Source: Leucobacter sp. cx-328 (GTDB lineage: Bacteria; Actinomycetota; Actinomycetes; Actinomycetales; Microbacteriaceae). From it: a stretch of 64,000 nt of DNA. The position numbers were made by a program, and so were the translations under genes. Positions 1 through 9,401 of the stretch are shown in pieces. How positions within the stretch are numbered: position 1 is the first letter of the stretch; each line of letters starts with the position of its first letter. The stretch lies in contig NZ_JACVMX010000004.1 of assembly GCF_014530035.1 (NCBI RefSeq), positions 62,001 to 126,000 on the forward strand, read 5' to 3'. Under the pieces are notes generated by a model. The model worked only from the letters and a program-made list of their open reading frames with translations, made no database searches and was not told where the DNA came from.

Positions 1-358
1 CGATGTACAGCTCGAGCACATCCGGGCTCACGATGAGCGCCCAGATAGACAGCCGTGCGGTGTCACCGATCTCACGCGGGGGCGCGTTCCGCATCGTGTA
101 GGTCACGAGGTCTTCAATGAGGTTGCCAGTGATTTCCATGGGTTCAAAGTCCGTGTAGAACTCGAGCACATCGTAGGCGAGCTCAATTTTGCTCTCCCAC
201 CGACGATAGATTGCACTGCGGCTGGTCTGTGCAGCATCAGCAACTCGATCGAAGCTCAGTGCTTCGAATCCTTCTTCAAGCATCACGTCGCGCGCAGCAA
301 GCAGTGCACGCTCAGTGAGCTCCTGGTCCCTGGGTCGCCCACGTGTCATGCCACCCAT
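1..358 (-). CDS. TetR-family transcriptional regulator, N-terminal part (runs off left edge)
   Basis: This is the first ~119 residues of a TetR-family repressor; the C-terminal ligand-binding part lies outside the window. The protein begins MGGMTRGRPRDQEL, and a helix-turn-helix occupies about residues 15-60, with the typical stretch FDRVADAAQTSRSAIYRRW followed by SKIELAYDV. The start is ambiguous between ATG at 358 and ATG at 349; neither has a clear Shine-Dalgarno. The family represses its own gene and often a neighbouring transporter or enzyme, but the target cannot be named because the rest of the locus is not visible. A palindrome at 390-405, just upstream, is a good autoregulatory operator candidate. 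Confidence 0.85.
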   Translation of the reverse strand, partial: MGGMTRGRPRDQELTERALLAARDVMLEEGFEALSFDRVADAAQTSRSAIYRRWESKIELAYDVLEFYTDFEPMEITGNLIEDLVTYTMRNAPPREIGDTARLSIWALIVSPDVLELYI

Positions 359-389
359 GTTAGCCACCCCGCGAGGATGAAATTTGACG

Positions 390-405
390 CCTAATGGTCG
401 TTAGG
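390..405. promoter_or_regulatory. Candidate TetR operator (CCTAA-n6-TTAGG)
   Basis: CCTAATGGTCGTTAGG is an inverted repeat with perfect 5-bp arms and 12 of 16 bases symmetric. Its centre lies about 40 bp upstream of the TetR start, in the size range and position expected for an autoregulatory TetR operator. Binding is inferred. Confidence 0.45.
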
Positions 406-460
406 AATAGAATCCGCAGCCGAACTCAGATTCGAATTCATTTCGATTCTCCCCTGAAAA

Positions 461-555
461 ATCTGAAACCACAGGTATCCACCGCAAGATCTCGCCGATT
501 TTTCAGATATTCGGGACACTAAATCCTATAAGTACCAAATGTTTTAGATTGGTAC
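461..555. repeat. Two further inverted repeats in the gap between tsaD and the TetR gene
   Basis: The 262-bp gap 359-620 holds no gene. Besides the 390-405 palindrome it contains ATCTGAAA (461-468) paired with TTTCAGAT (501-508), and GTACCAA (532-538) paired with TTGGTAC (549-555) across a 10-base spacer. The second pair is AT-rich and has no T-run, so it is more like a protein-binding site than a terminator for tsaD. Confidence 0.35.
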
Positions 556-620
556 AACCCTTGCGACACCCGTGACAATGATTTCACCACCTTCAGCGCG
601 TCGTCGCGTCACAGCTCGAG

Positions 621-1730
621 TTACGAAACGCGAATTTCCGTAACTGGCAGCGTCGAATCGGCGCTGAATTTCAACTCCGAAGGTGCGTGGCCCGCCATCA
701 CTAGCTGCGCGCCAAGTGACGCGATCATCGCGCCGTTGTCAGTGCAAAGCGAAAGCGGCGGAACACGCAGCTCAATGCCGGTCGCTGCGCATCGCTCCGC
801 TGCAAGCTCGCGAACCCGCGCGTTTGCGACAACGCCACCGCCGAGGAGCAACCTCGGCACGCCATACTCCTTGCACGCGTCAAGCGCCTTTGTGAGCAAC
901 ACATCGGCGACTGCCTCGCGGAAGCTCGCTGCAACGTCAGCGACGGGCACCTCAACTCCCGCATCTGCTTGCTGCTCAACCCAGCGCGCAACCGAAGTCT
1001 TCAGACCAGAGAATGAGAAGTCAAAGCGATGGCGCTCGAGATCCTTCTTCTTAGTGAGTCCGCGGGGAAAGCGGATCGCGTTCGGATCCCCCTCAGCTGC
1101 TACACGGTCGATCTGCGGGCCGCCGGGGTACGGCAAGCCGAGCACACGTGCCACCTTGTCGAACGCCTCGCCTGCCGCGTCATCGATCGTCTCGCCGAGC
1201 AGCTCGACATCGCCGACCAGGTCGCGCACGAGCAACAGTGACGTATGCCCGCCAGACACGAGCAGCGCAATCGTCGGAAGCTCAAGCTCGCCAATTTTGC
1301 CCTCCATGCCGACTACGCCGCGGAGACCTTCGCCCTGCAAGAGATCGGCACCAACGTGGCCCACGAGGTGGTTGACACCGTACAGCGGCTTGCCAGTCGC
1401 AACCGACAGCGCTTTGGCCGCCGAGATGCCCACCATGAGCGCGCCAGCGAGGCCAGGGCCAGCAGTCACCGCAATCGCGTCCACCTCATCGAGGGTGAGG
1501 CCCGCCTCGGTGAGCGCCTGCTCGATCGTCGGCGTCATCGATTCGAGATGAGCGCGAGCCGCAACCTCAGGCACGACGCCACCGAATCGCGCGTGCTCAT
1601 CCATCGACGAGGCAATCGCGTTTGCGAGCAGGGTGCGCCCGCGCACGATGCCAACGCCGGTCTCGTCACAGCTCGTTTCGATGCCAAGGACGACGGGCTC
1701 TGCCACGTTTGCTACGCTCTCCACGCTCAT
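621..1730 (-). CDS. tsaD: tRNA N6-adenosine threonylcarbamoyltransferase TsaD
   Basis: TsaD transfers the threonylcarbamoyl group from TC-AMP to A37 of ANN-decoding tRNAs, in a complex with TsaB and TsaE, both encoded just upstream. The 369-residue protein shows the ASKHA-type fold signature [10 protein letters not shown] near residue 16, [12 protein letters not shown] near 49, the metal-binding NHLVGH near 120 and CTDNGAMIA near the C-terminus, which carries the last metal-ligand Asp. Its ATG overlaps the rimI stop by four bases (ATGA), so translation is probably coupled. It is the last gene of the glmS-to-tsaD operon. Confidence 0.96.
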   Translation of the reverse strand: MSVESVANVAEPVVLGIETSCDETGVGIVRGRTLLANAIASSMDEHARFGGVVPEVAARAHLESMTPTIEQALTEAGLTLDEVDAIAVTAGPGLAGALMVGISAAKALSVATGKPLYGVNHLVGHVGADLLQGEGLRGVVGMEGKIGELELPTIALLVSGGHTSLLLVRDLVGDVELLGETIDDAAGEAFDKVARVLGLPYPGGPQIDRVAAEGDPNAIRFPRGLTKKKDLERHRFDFSFSGLKTSVARWVEQQADAGVEVPVADVAASFREAVADVLLTKALDACKEYGVPRLLLGGGVVANARVRELAAERCAATGIELRVPPLSLCTDNGAMIASLGAQLVMAGHAPSELKFSADSTLPVTEIRVS

Positions 1731-2206
1731 TTTCCTGTCATTTCCAGACGCATCACGATCGCGTCTACATTGCCCGGCTGGTAGTACCCGGGGCGCACCC
1801 CGATCTGCTCGAAGCCGAGTGATTCGTATAGTTTCTGGGCGACGGAGTTGTCGCCCCGCACCTCAAGGAAGATTCGCTCAACACCGCGCCTGGTGGCTTC
1901 TGCGAGCAGTTCGGCCATGATCCGCCGCCCCTGCCCGGTACCGCGAGCTGATGCGTCAACAGCGATGGTCTGAATATCGCCGTCGGGACCGACCGCGAGG
2001 AGGCCGCCATAGCCGTAGACGGTCTGTGCGTCGTCGACGAGCGCGAGGTAGTGCCGATACTCTGACTCGAGTTCGTCACGCATCGCGCTCTCGCTCCAGG
2101 TCTCCCCCGCAAACGTTGCATGCTCGATGCGCATGATGCCTGGCAGATCGGCGACGGTTGCCACGCGCAGCGTCAGCTCCCTCGGTGTTGCGAGCGCCTC
2201 GGTCAC
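1727..2206 (-). CDS. rimI: Ribosomal-protein-alanine N-acetyltransferase-like GNAT protein
   Basis: This 159-residue GNAT acetyltransferase has the acetyl-CoA pyrophosphate-binding motif [10 protein letters not shown] around residue 95, followed by the amphipathic helix [12 protein letters not shown] and the late GNAT segment [17 protein letters not shown]. RimI enzymes acetylate the N-terminus of ribosomal protein S18, and rimI is commonly placed between tsaB and tsaD, as here. It starts with GTG overlapping the tsaB stop (GTGA) and ends overlapping the tsaD start, so all three genes are translationally coupled. Substrate specificity cannot be read from sequence alone. Confidence 0.9.
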   Translation of the reverse strand: MTEALATPRELTLRVATVADLPGIMRIEHATFAGETWSESAMRDELESEYRHYLALVDDAQTVYGYGGLLAVGPDGDIQTIAVDASARGTGQGRRIMAELLAEATRRGVERIFLEVRGDNSVAQKLYESLGFEQIGVRPGYYQPGNVDAIVMRLEMTGK

Positions 2207-2886
2207 GCAACGACCCGCTTCGGCGCCGATGGCTCCTTCACGTCAGGCGCACGGAGATACATCGCACGCTCAGTCTCAAACGTGCCACCGCCAGCGAGCT
2301 TGCGGGCCGCGAGCTGAATGAGCGCGCGCGCGGGCACCACGGCGGGGACGACATCGTTCTGCTGCGACACGAGATCTGCGCGGGCGATAAGGTGCGGATC
2401 AGCGCTCCGCTCTGGCACTCCCGCCCAGTCAAGGCCGCTGTACTCGGTAATGAAGAGCTCGCGACGCTTTGCGTCTTGCACCACGCGAACGCCAGCCTGA
2501 GCTCCAGCGCCGTCAAGCGCGGCAAGCGCGACAGCATCATGGCTGCAGAGCGGCAGCAGTGGGACACCGCGGCCGACAGCGAAGGCCTGGGCGGCCGCCA
2601 TGCCAACACGAAGACCGGTGAACGGGCCGGGGCCGACGCCCATGACGACGGCGGTGACCTGCTCGGGCGAGACCCCGGCATCCGCAAAGACGGCGGCGAT
2701 GAGCTCGCCGATCCGCTCAATGTGGCCACGCGGATCTTCACTCGTCAACTCGACTATCCGTCCGTCACCGGTGCTGAGCGCGACGCTCGTGCCGAGGGCG
2801 GTGTCGATCGCCAGCACCGCGCCATCCTGCGGCTCAGACTGTGACACTTCGTTCCGCTCGACTCCCGCGATTTCCAGCGCGCTCAT
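2203..2886 (-). CDS. tsaB: tRNA threonylcarbamoyladenosine biosynthesis protein TsaB
   Basis: TsaB is the non-catalytic partner that dimerises with TsaD for t6A synthesis. The 227-residue protein has the conserved AIDTALGTSVAL segment and the family hallmark GVGPGPFTGLRVGMAAAQ around residue 85-102. The first ~23 residues (MSALEIAGVERNEV...) extend beyond the usual start at the AIDT strand; the upstream ATG is kept because it overlaps the tsaE stop by four bases, like the other junctions here. A start nearer residue 14 is possible. Confidence 0.93.
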   Translation of the reverse strand: MSALEIAGVERNEVSQSEPQDGAVLAIDTALGTSVALSTGDGRIVELTSEDPRGHIERIGELIAAVFADAGVSPEQVTAVVMGVGPGPFTGLRVGMAAAQAFAVGRGVPLLPLCSHDAVALAALDGAGAQAGVRVVQDAKRRELFITEYSGLDWAGVPERSADPHLIARADLVSQQNDVVPAVVPARALIQLAARKLAGGGTFETERAMYLRAPDVKEPSAPKRVVA

Positions 2887-3434
2887 GCGATTGCTCCCTC
2901 TGCCCAGCGCGGGCCATGCCCGGTGATCGTAATGGTTCGTGCCTCGACGAGATCGTCCTCGTCCTCGTCTTCGTCATCGTCATCGACGGACCCGAGTACG
3001 GCCGCGCCTGCGCCCGGCGTACTCCCATCGGACGCACCACCGATCGGGCGTTCAATCACGATGTCGAGCCACGATTCTCGCTCACCAGCGAGCGCCGCAC
3101 CCCACTCGGCAACGACGACCGAACCATCAAAGTCAAGGTCAAGATCTTCAATCTCTGCCGCATCGCCAAGACGATACGCATCAACGTGCACGAGCGGTGC
3201 GCCGCCAACGAGCGACGGGTGAGTGCGCGCGATCACAAAGGTCGGGCTCTGCACCGGACCCCGCACCCCAAGGCCCTCACCGATGCCACGTGTCAGTGTC
3301 GTCTTCCCTGCGCCGAGCGGGCCGGTGAGCAGCACGAGATCTCCCGCCCGCAACACGCGACCGAGCTTGATACCGAGTTCGTGCATGTCATCAGGTTCGG
3401 GGACTTCGATCCGCTCTGAGAATTGTTCGCTCAC
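2883..3434 (-). CDS. tsaE: tRNA threonylcarbamoyladenosine biosynthesis ATPase TsaE
   Basis: TsaE is the P-loop ATPase that resets the TsaB-TsaD complex during t6A synthesis. The 183-residue protein shows Walker A GPLGAGKTTLT near residue 39, the SPTFVIARTH segment, the HVDAYRL motif and AEWGAAL. It is longer than typical TsaE (about 150 residues) because of a low-complexity insertion near the C-terminus, including an uninterrupted run of eleven Asp/Glu residues (about 2960-2992). It begins with GTG overlapping the alr stop (GTGA) and overlaps tsaB downstream. Confidence 0.95.
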   Translation of the reverse strand: MSEQFSERIEVPEPDDMHELGIKLGRVLRAGDLVLLTGPLGAGKTTLTRGIGEGLGVRGPVQSPTFVIARTHPSLVGGAPLVHVDAYRLGDAAEIEDLDLDFDGSVVVAEWGAALAGERESWLDIVIERPIGGASDGSTPGAGAAVLGSVDDDDEDEDEDDLVEARTITITGHGPRWAEGAIA

Positions 3435-4579
3435 GCCTCGCCCCCTGCAGTGTCGACATCAACCGCAACCCGCACAACGCGGGGGCCGATGCCGGCGATG
3501 ATTTCGTAGTTGATGGTGCGCATGAGGCCCGACCAGATTTCGACGGGCGGATGCCCGCGCTCAGGGTCACCGAACAGCACCACCGAATCACCGAGTGACA
3601 ACCGGCCAGCGAGCGGGCCGACATCGACAATGAACTGGTCCATGCCGATACGGCCGACAATCGGCCGCGGTTCCCCCGCAACGGTGACCCATGCACCCGC
3701 GCCATTGAGCGCGCGCGGCATGCCGTCTGCATAGCCCATGGGCACGAGGGCGAGCGTTGTCGCGGTCTCGCACACGTGGTTGTATCCGTACGAGACCCCG
3801 GTGCCAGCGGGAACCCCGCGCAGTGCGACAATCTCTGACCGCAGCGTCATCGCGGGAACGAGCCCCAACTGGGCCGAAGTCTTGTCTGCGAACGGACTCA
3901 GGCCGTACGCGGCGACGCCGACGCGCACCGTGTTGTACCGGAGGTGTGGCGAGCTGAACGATGCGGCACTCGCCGCGAGGTGTTGCATTTCAGGGTCTAC
4001 CCCGTGCTCCGCAAGCAGCGCGATTGCGCGCTCGAAACATGCCGCCTGGCCGCGATCATTCTCGTCACCCGCGTTTGCGAGGTGGCTGAAGATTCCGCGC
4101 ACTCGCAGAGTGCCAGCTGCTTCGAGTTCGGCCGCACGCGCGAACATTTCAGGCCAGTCTTGCTCCTGCACGCCATTACGGCTCAGGCCGGTATCGACCT
4201 TGAGGTGTACCGTCGCCAATTTTCCGGTGTCGCGAGCGGCCTGCGCGATCGCATCGAGCTGGCACAGGCTATTCACACCAAGTTCAATTCCGGCGTCGAC
4301 GCCGGCAAAAAAATCAGTTCGCGGGCCGTGCAACCAACACAGCAACGGGTCTGCAAAACCCTGCTCACGAAGCGCGAGCGCCTCCTCGAGATCAGCAACT
4401 CCGATCATGACTGCGCCCCCGGCCATTGCAGCTTCGGCCGCAATGAGCGCTCCGTGACCGTAGCCACCTGCCTTCGCCACAACGATGACGTTTCCGCCGG
4501 TGAGTTCTCGCATGCGCGCAACATTGTGGCGGATCGCATACGTCGAAATCTCAGCGACTCGCATCGAGCCTGTTCTCAT
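3431..4579 (-). CDS. alr: Alanine racemase
   Basis: PLP-dependent alanine racemase supplies D-alanine for peptidoglycan. The 382-residue protein has the PLP lysine in VVAKAGGYGHG (Lys36), a variant of the usual VKA-D/N-AYGHG, and the C-terminal barrel signatures PMGYADGMPR (catalytic Tyr) and RIGMDQFIVDVG. The ATG overlaps the acpS stop; the later ATG at residue 6 is an alternative. Placement between acpS and tsaE is common in Actinobacteria and groups cell-wall, lipid-carrier and tRNA-modification functions in one operon. Confidence 0.96.
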   Translation of the reverse strand: MRTGSMRVAEISTYAIRHNVARMRELTGGNVIVVAKAGGYGHGALIAAEAAMAGGAVMIGVADLEEALALREQGFADPLLCWLHGPRTDFFAGVDAGIELGVNSLCQLDAIAQAARDTGKLATVHLKVDTGLSRNGVQEQDWPEMFARAAELEAAGTLRVRGIFSHLANAGDENDRGQAACFERAIALLAEHGVDPEMQHLAASAASFSSPHLRYNTVRVGVAAYGLSPFADKTSAQLGLVPAMTLRSEIVALRGVPAGTGVSYGYNHVCETATTLALVPMGYADGMPRALNGAGAWVTVAGEPRPIVGRIGMDQFIVDVGPLAGRLSLGDSVVLFGDPERGHPPVEIWSGLMRTINYEIIAGIGPRVVRVAVDVDTAGGEA

Positions 4580-4968
4580 TCGTCGTCTCCGTCCGAGTCT
4601 TCAACTGTGGGCAGCTGCCCACCCTCCAAGACAACAAATGCGGTGGCCATGCCACCGTCGTGTGTCAGTGAGAGGTGAACCGTGTCGGCCCCGCGCTGGG
4701 CCAGTACGCGGTTGAGCCCCGCCGTTCGCGTGAACGTCGGGGCCGTCTTTGGAATGCGTGGCACTTCAAGGTCGTGCCACGAAAGGTCATGCGATCCGCC
4801 AAGCGCTTTGATCAATGCTTCTTTGGCAGCGAATCGCGCTGCGCGCGAGGCGAGTTCTAGCTCCTCCTCGCGCGCAGTGAAAAGACGAGCGTTCAGTTTC
4901 GGCGCCCGGTCAAGCTGCTGCTCGAAGCGAGCAATGTCGACTGTGTCGACGCCGATGCCCTGAATCAC
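4576..4968 (-). CDS. acpS: Holo-[acyl-carrier-protein] synthase
   Basis: AcpS moves 4'-phosphopantetheine from coenzyme A onto acyl carrier protein. The 130-residue protein has the family start GIGVDTVDIARF (Mg ligand Asp8) and the second signature ARFAAKEALIKALGG with the catalytic Glu. The C-terminus carries an acidic tail. It lies 20 bases downstream of glmS and overlaps alr by four bases. Its use of CoA links loosely to coaA, the divergent neighbour of glmS. Confidence 0.95.
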   Translation of the reverse strand: MIQGIGVDTVDIARFEQQLDRAPKLNARLFTAREEELELASRAARFAAKEALIKALGGSHDLSWHDLEVPRIPKTAPTFTRTAGLNRVLAQRGADTVHLSLTHDGGMATAFVVLEGGQLPTVEDSDGDDE

Positions 4969-4988
4969 TCGTCTCTCCTTTGCGTGGA

Positions 4989-6839
4989 TTACTCGACCGT
5001 AACCGACTTCGCGAGGTTACGCGGCTGATCTACGTCCAGGCCCTTCGCGGTCGACAGTTCGAGCGCGAACCACTGCAGCGGCACAACCTGCAAGATCGGG
5101 TCAAAGAGCGCGTCCGACAGCGGAATGCGGATCACGTCATCAGCAAACGGCAGCACCGCGGTGTCACCAGTCTCAACGATTGCGATCACGCGTGCCCCAC
5201 GTGCACGGATCTCCTGAATGTTCGAGACCACCTTCGCATGCATAAGCGGCGACGTGCGCGGGCTCGGCACGAGCACGAACACCGGCTGACCGTGATCGAT
5301 GAGCGCGATCGGGCCGTGCTTGAGCTCGCCAGCAGCGAAGCCTTCAGCGTGGATGTAGGCGATCTCCTTGAGCTTCAGTGCACCCTCGAGTGCCGCGGGG
5401 TAGCCCACATGGCGACCGAGGAAGAGCACCGAGCGGGTGTCTGCCATCCAGTGTGCGAGCTGTGCGATCTGCTCGTGCGTCGCGACTGCTTCCCGCATCT
5501 TCTCGGGAAGCGCCTCGAACTGCGCGAGTGCTTCAGCCTCGTCAGCAGCACTCAGCGTGCCACGGATGTGACCAAACTGCAGACCAATGAGGTACAGCGC
5601 GGTGATCTGCGCAACAAATGCCTTCGTCGAAGCCACTGCGACCTCGGGGCCGGCGTGCGTGTAGACCGCAGCGTCTGATTCACGGGGAATCGTCGCACTC
5701 TGGGTGTTGCAGACCGAGACGGTCTTTGCGCCACGTTCAATGGCGTACTTCACTGCCATCAGCGTGTCCATGGTCTCACCCGACTGGCTCACCGAGATGA
5801 CCATCGTGTTCGGCGTCAGGACAGGGTCGCGGTAGCGGAACTCGTGGCTCAGCTGCACCTCAACCGGGATGCGCGCCCACTGCTCGATCGCGTACGCGCC
5901 GATCATGCCAGCGTACGAAGCCGTACCGCAGGCGATGATGATGATGCGATCGACATTCTTGATGACGTCTTCGCCGAGCGCAGCAATCTCAGGGATCTCA
6001 ACGTGACCGGTCTCAATGCGGCCGCGGAGCGTGTTCGCAATTGCCTCGGGCTGCTCATGGATTTCCTTCGCCATGAAGGAGGACCAGCCGCCCTTGTCAG
6101 CGGCGTTCGCGTCCCACTCAACCTCGAACTCACTGAACTCAACCGGCTTGCCGGCGAAATCGGTGATACGAACCGCGTCTGCGGTAATGATCGCGATGTT
6201 GTCTTCATCTACCGCGACTGCACGACGGGTGGACGACACGAACGCTGCGACGTCAGAGCCGAGGAAGTTCTCTCCCTCGCCAAGACCAACGACGAGCGGC
6301 GAGTGATGGCGTGCTGCCACGATCTTGCCCGGCTCGTCCTGGTGCAGCGCCAGAAGCGTAAAGGTGCCGTGCAAGCGCTTTACGACCACGCGGAACGCAG
6401 CCTCAAGATCGTGCTGGCGCTGGTACTCAAGACCGAGCAGTGCAGCGACGACCTCAGAGTCAGTCTCGCTGGCAAGCTCGCAGCCTGCTTCGAGCACCTC
6501 TGCGCGAAGCTCCGAGAAGTTCTCGACGATGCCGTTGTGAATCAGGGCGAGACGACCGTTGTCGCCCAGGTGCGGGTGTGCGTTCACATCGGTGGGGCCA
6601 CCGTGGGTTGCCCAGCGAGTGTGACCGATGCCGGTCGAGCCTGCAGCGAGGGGATCATCTTCGAGCACCTCGATGAGTCGAGCAAGCTTGCCCGACTTCT
6701 TTCGCACTGACACACCATCATCTGCATCGATGACAGCGACGCCCGCGGAGTCATACCCGCGGTACTCAAGACGACGAAGGCCGGTGATCAGTGCGTCGAC
6801 CGTACTATTTGGTCCGACGTATCCAACGATTCCACACAT
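4989..6839 (-). CDS. glmS: Glutamine--fructose-6-phosphate aminotransferase (isomerizing)
   Basis: GlmS converts fructose-6-phosphate and glutamine to glucosamine-6-phosphate, the first step to UDP-GlcNAc; GlmM at 8034-9383 does the next. The 616-residue protein starts MCGIVGYVG, with Cys2 as the glutaminase nucleophile. The glutaminase domain (to about residue 230) is followed by two SIS sugar-isomerase domains with CGTASYAG, SQSGETMDT and FLGRHVGYPAALEGALKLKEI; the end KSVTVE is typical. It is divergent from coaA with only 30 bases between the start codons. TAAAAT six bases before the ATG suggests a leaderless transcript. Confidence 0.98.
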   Translation of the reverse strand: MCGIVGYVGPNSTVDALITGLRRLEYRGYDSAGVAVIDADDGVSVRKKSGKLARLIEVLEDDPLAAGSTGIGHTRWATHGGPTDVNAHPHLGDNGRLALIHNGIVENFSELRAEVLEAGCELASETDSEVVAALLGLEYQRQHDLEAAFRVVVKRLHGTFTLLALHQDEPGKIVAARHHSPLVVGLGEGENFLGSDVAAFVSSTRRAVAVDEDNIAIITADAVRITDFAGKPVEFSEFEVEWDANAADKGGWSSFMAKEIHEQPEAIANTLRGRIETGHVEIPEIAALGEDVIKNVDRIIIIACGTASYAGMIGAYAIEQWARIPVEVQLSHEFRYRDPVLTPNTMVISVSQSGETMDTLMAVKYAIERGAKTVSVCNTQSATIPRESDAAVYTHAGPEVAVASTKAFVAQITALYLIGLQFGHIRGTLSAADEAEALAQFEALPEKMREAVATHEQIAQLAHWMADTRSVLFLGRHVGYPAALEGALKLKEIAYIHAEGFAAGELKHGPIALIDHGQPVFVLVPSPRTSPLMHAKVVSNIQEIRARGARVIAIVETGDTAVLPFADDVIRIPLSDALFDPILQVVPLQWFALELSTAKGLDVDQPRNLAKSVTVE

Positions 6840-6845
6840 ACCGTT

Positions 6846-6851
6846 ATTTTA
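6846..6851 (-). promoter_or_regulatory. -10 element of a probable leaderless glmS promoter
   Basis: On the minus strand TAAAAT ends six bases before the glmS ATG (6839). That spacing puts the transcription start at or next to the A of the start codon. No Shine-Dalgarno precedes the ATG. Confidence 0.5.
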
Positions 6852-6869
6852 GTGGCACGATGGTGAACA

Positions 6870-7871
6870 ATGAATGAGCACGCACACCCGAGAACCAAGC
6901 CCATCGACGTGAGCTTGCATACCCAGGCGCTGATCCGCCCGGATCTCACCTCGCCATTTACTGAAATTGGGCGCGCGGAGTGGGCCCGCCTTGCTGGTGA
7001 AACCAAGCTACCGCTTACCCAGGAAGAGGTCGATTCATTTCGTGGCCTCGGTGAGCCGCTCGACCTTGCGGAGGTCGCAGACGTCTACCGCCCACTCTCG
7101 AGACTCATAAATTTGCACGCGATCGCCGCGCGCGAACGACACAAATTGACACGTCAAGCATTCCTGCATCGTGAGGAAGAGCAGCCCACACCCTTCGTCA
7201 TCGGCATCGCTGGCTCGGTCGCTGTCGGCAAATCGACCGTTGCGCGACTGCTGCGTGAGCTCCTTGCCCGCTGGCCAGAGACGCCGAACGTCGACCTCAT
7301 CACGACCGACGGATTCTTGTACACCAACGACGAACTTGAGCGACGCGGTATCGCGGATCGCAAGGGCTTCCCCGAATCCTACGATCGTCGTGCACTGCTG
7401 AAGTTTGTCACTCAGGTGAAGGCCGGCGTTCCTGAGGTCAAGGCCCCGCACTACAGCCACCTGATCTACGACATCGTCCCCGACGAATTTACGGTCGTGC
7501 GTCAGCCTGACATCCTCATCGTCGAGGGTCTCAATGTGTTGCAGCCTGCAACGATGCGTCACCCGCTTGCGGTGAGTGACCTGTTCGACTTCTCGATTTA
7601 CGTCGACGCGCGCACGTCTGACATTCAAACGTGGTTCCGCGATCGATTCTTGAAGCTTCGCGAAAAGGCATTCTCTGACCCTCGTTCACACTTCCGCCCA
7701 TTCGCAAAGGTCGACGACGCAACCGCGCACGCGCTTGCTGATTCCTTTTGGAAGGACATCAACGAGCCAAACTTGATGACGAATATCCGCCCGACTCGCG
7801 CACGCGCCACACTCGTGCTCCGCAAGGAGCGCGACCACCGCGTGCAGAAGGTGCTGCTGCGAAAGCTGTAG
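6870..7871 (+). CDS. coaA: Pantothenate kinase, type I
   Basis: CoaA phosphorylates pantothenate, the first step of coenzyme A synthesis. The 333-residue protein has the type I P-loop [17 protein letters not shown] near residue 110, [14 protein letters not shown], the substrate segment [15 protein letters not shown] and [23 protein letters not shown]. It lies divergent from glmS. It converges on glmM, and the two are separated by the palindromic element at 7930-7990. A clear SD is not visible before ATG 6870. Confidence 0.97.
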   Translation: MNEHAHPRTKPIDVSLHTQALIRPDLTSPFTEIGRAEWARLAGETKLPLTQEEVDSFRGLGEPLDLAEVADVYRPLSRLINLHAIAARERHKLTRQAFLHREEEQPTPFVIGIAGSVAVGKSTVARLLRELLARWPETPNVDLITTDGFLYTNDELERRGIADRKGFPESYDRRALLKFVTQVKAGVPEVKAPHYSHLIYDIVPDEFTVVRQPDILIVEGLNVLQPATMRHPLAVSDLFDFSIYVDARTSDIQTWFRDRFLKLREKAFSDPRSHFRPFAKVDDATAHALADSFWKDINEPNLMTNIRPTRARATLVLRKERDHRVQKVLLRKL

Positions 7872-7929
7872 GGATCATTCGCGTTATTTGCGCTGTGTGT
7901 GGGCAAACCCCTCGAGATTGGCCAGTTTT

Positions 7930-7990
7930 CGCGAGATTGCCCGTTTCACACGCAAGAAAGGGGCCGTTTCGAGAGAAACGGCCCCTTTCG
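7930..7990. repeat. Copy A of a dispersed palindromic intergenic element, with terminator hairpin
   Basis: The stretch contains TTTCACACGCAAGAAAGGG (7945-7963) and a perfect hairpin AAAGGGGCCGTTTC-GAGA-GAAACGGCCCCTTT (7957-7988; one more G-C pair closes it). It lies between convergent coaA and glmM and can terminate both. Related copies occur at 49815-49857 and 52015-52076, also between convergent genes and in the same orientation, so it appears to be a repeat family rather than a one-off terminator. Confidence 0.75.
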
Positions 7991-8033
7991 AGGTATCGAG
8001 CACCAGAATGGCGCCAAAATCGCAAGCGCCAGG

Positions 8034-9383
8034 CTAGATAGCGAGGCGCTCCTTCACGACAGCGGCAAGATCATCAGCGAGCTGATGAGCCTGCTCCTCT
8101 GTGGTTGCCTCAACCATCACACGCACGACGGGCTCAGTACCCGACGGTCGCAACAGCACACGGCCTTCGCCGGCGAGGATGAGTTCAGCTGCGCGAACTG
8201 CCTGCTGAACCACTTCATCGCCAGCAACCTTCGCGCGGTCAACGCCACGAACATTCACAAGCACCTGCGGGTACACGGTCATGCAGGCCGCGAGCTCAGC
8301 AAGCGTCTTGCCGGTGCGCGCGAGTTCTGCAGCGATGTGCATACCCGTGAGAATTCCGTCACCGGTGGTGGCGAACTCGCTCATGATGACGTGACCGGAC
8401 TGCTCGCCGCCCAGGCTGTAACCGTGCTCGTTGATCGCTTCGAGAACGTACCGATCGCCGACCCCGGTCTCAACCACATCAATGCCGTTGTCAGCCATCG
8501 CAAGCTTCAGGCCGAGGTTCGACATCACGGTCGCTACAAGAGTGTTCTTCTTGAGCTTGCCACGGGCCTCCATCGAGAGAGCGATGATTGCCATGATCTT
8601 GTCACCGTCGATGACATTGCCATCAGCGTCAACAGCGAGGCAACGATCCGCGTCACCGTCGTGAGCGATACCGAGGTCGGCACCGATTTCACGGACCTTC
8701 GCCTGCAACGGCTCAAGGTGGGTAGAACCGACACCGTCGTTAATGTTGTAGCCATCGGGATCATTACCGATCACCGTGACGTTGGCGCCAGCGGCAGCAA
8801 AAACGTCTGGCGAAATACCAGATGCCGCGCCGTGCGCGCAGTCGAGAACGACGTTGAGGCCCTTAAGGCTCACACCATCGAGTGTGCCGAGCAGGTGCAC
8901 GAGGTATCGATCCTCGGCGTCTGCGAAGCGGCGGATCCGCCCAACTTCACGACCGGTTGCGGCGGGAGCGGGCTGCGCAAGCGCTGCCTCAATCTCGTCT
9001 TCGATCGAGTCGTCGAGCTTCTTGCCACCACCGGCGAAGAACTTGATCCCGTTATCTGCCGCAGGATTGTGCGACGCCGACACCATCACGCCAAAGTCAG
9101 CGTCAGTATCGGCTACGAGATAGGCAGCGGCTGGGGTGGGAATGACTCCCGCGTCCAGCACGTCGACGCCGGCCGCCGCGAGGCCTGCCGAGACTGCGGC
9201 CGAGATGAACTCGCCTGAGACTCGGGGGTCGCGCGCAACGACGGCGATAGCACGACGGCTCTCGGCCCGGGCGTGACGCCCAAGGACGAGAGCCGCCGCG
9301 TGCGCGAGGCGCAGGGCAAGGTCGGCAGTGACATCCACGCCGGCCAAGCCCCGCACCCCATCAGTGCCAAATAGGCGTCCCAT
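8034..9383 (-). CDS. glmM: Phosphoglucosamine mutase
   Basis: GlmM interconverts glucosamine-6-phosphate and glucosamine-1-phosphate on the way to UDP-GlcNAc. The 449-residue protein has the family start LFGTDGVRG, the active-site phosphoserine loop [18 protein letters not shown] (about residue 97-114), the metal-binding loop DGDADR and the phosphate-binding end [16 protein letters not shown]. An AGGAG lies upstream of ATG 9383. It follows rpsI by 18 bases, in the common actinobacterial order rplM-rpsI-glmM. Confidence 0.97.
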   Translation of the reverse strand: MGRLFGTDGVRGLAGVDVTADLALRLAHAAALVLGRHARAESRRAIAVVARDPRVSGEFISAAVSAGLAAAGVDVLDAGVIPTPAAAYLVADTDADFGVMVSASHNPAADNGIKFFAGGGKKLDDSIEDEIEAALAQPAPAATGREVGRIRRFADAEDRYLVHLLGTLDGVSLKGLNVVLDCAHGAASGISPDVFAAAGANVTVIGNDPDGYNINDGVGSTHLEPLQAKVREIGADLGIAHDGDADRCLAVDADGNVIDGDKIMAIIALSMEARGKLKKNTLVATVMSNLGLKLAMADNGIDVVETGVGDRYVLEAINEHGYSLGGEQSGHVIMSEFATTGDGILTGMHIAAELARTGKTLAELAACMTVYPQVLVNVRGVDRAKVAGDEVVQQAVRAAELILAGEGRVLLRPSGTEPVVRVMVEATTEEQAHQLADDLAAVVKERLAI

Positions 9384-9401
9384 GAAGGGGAATACTCCTG
9401 C

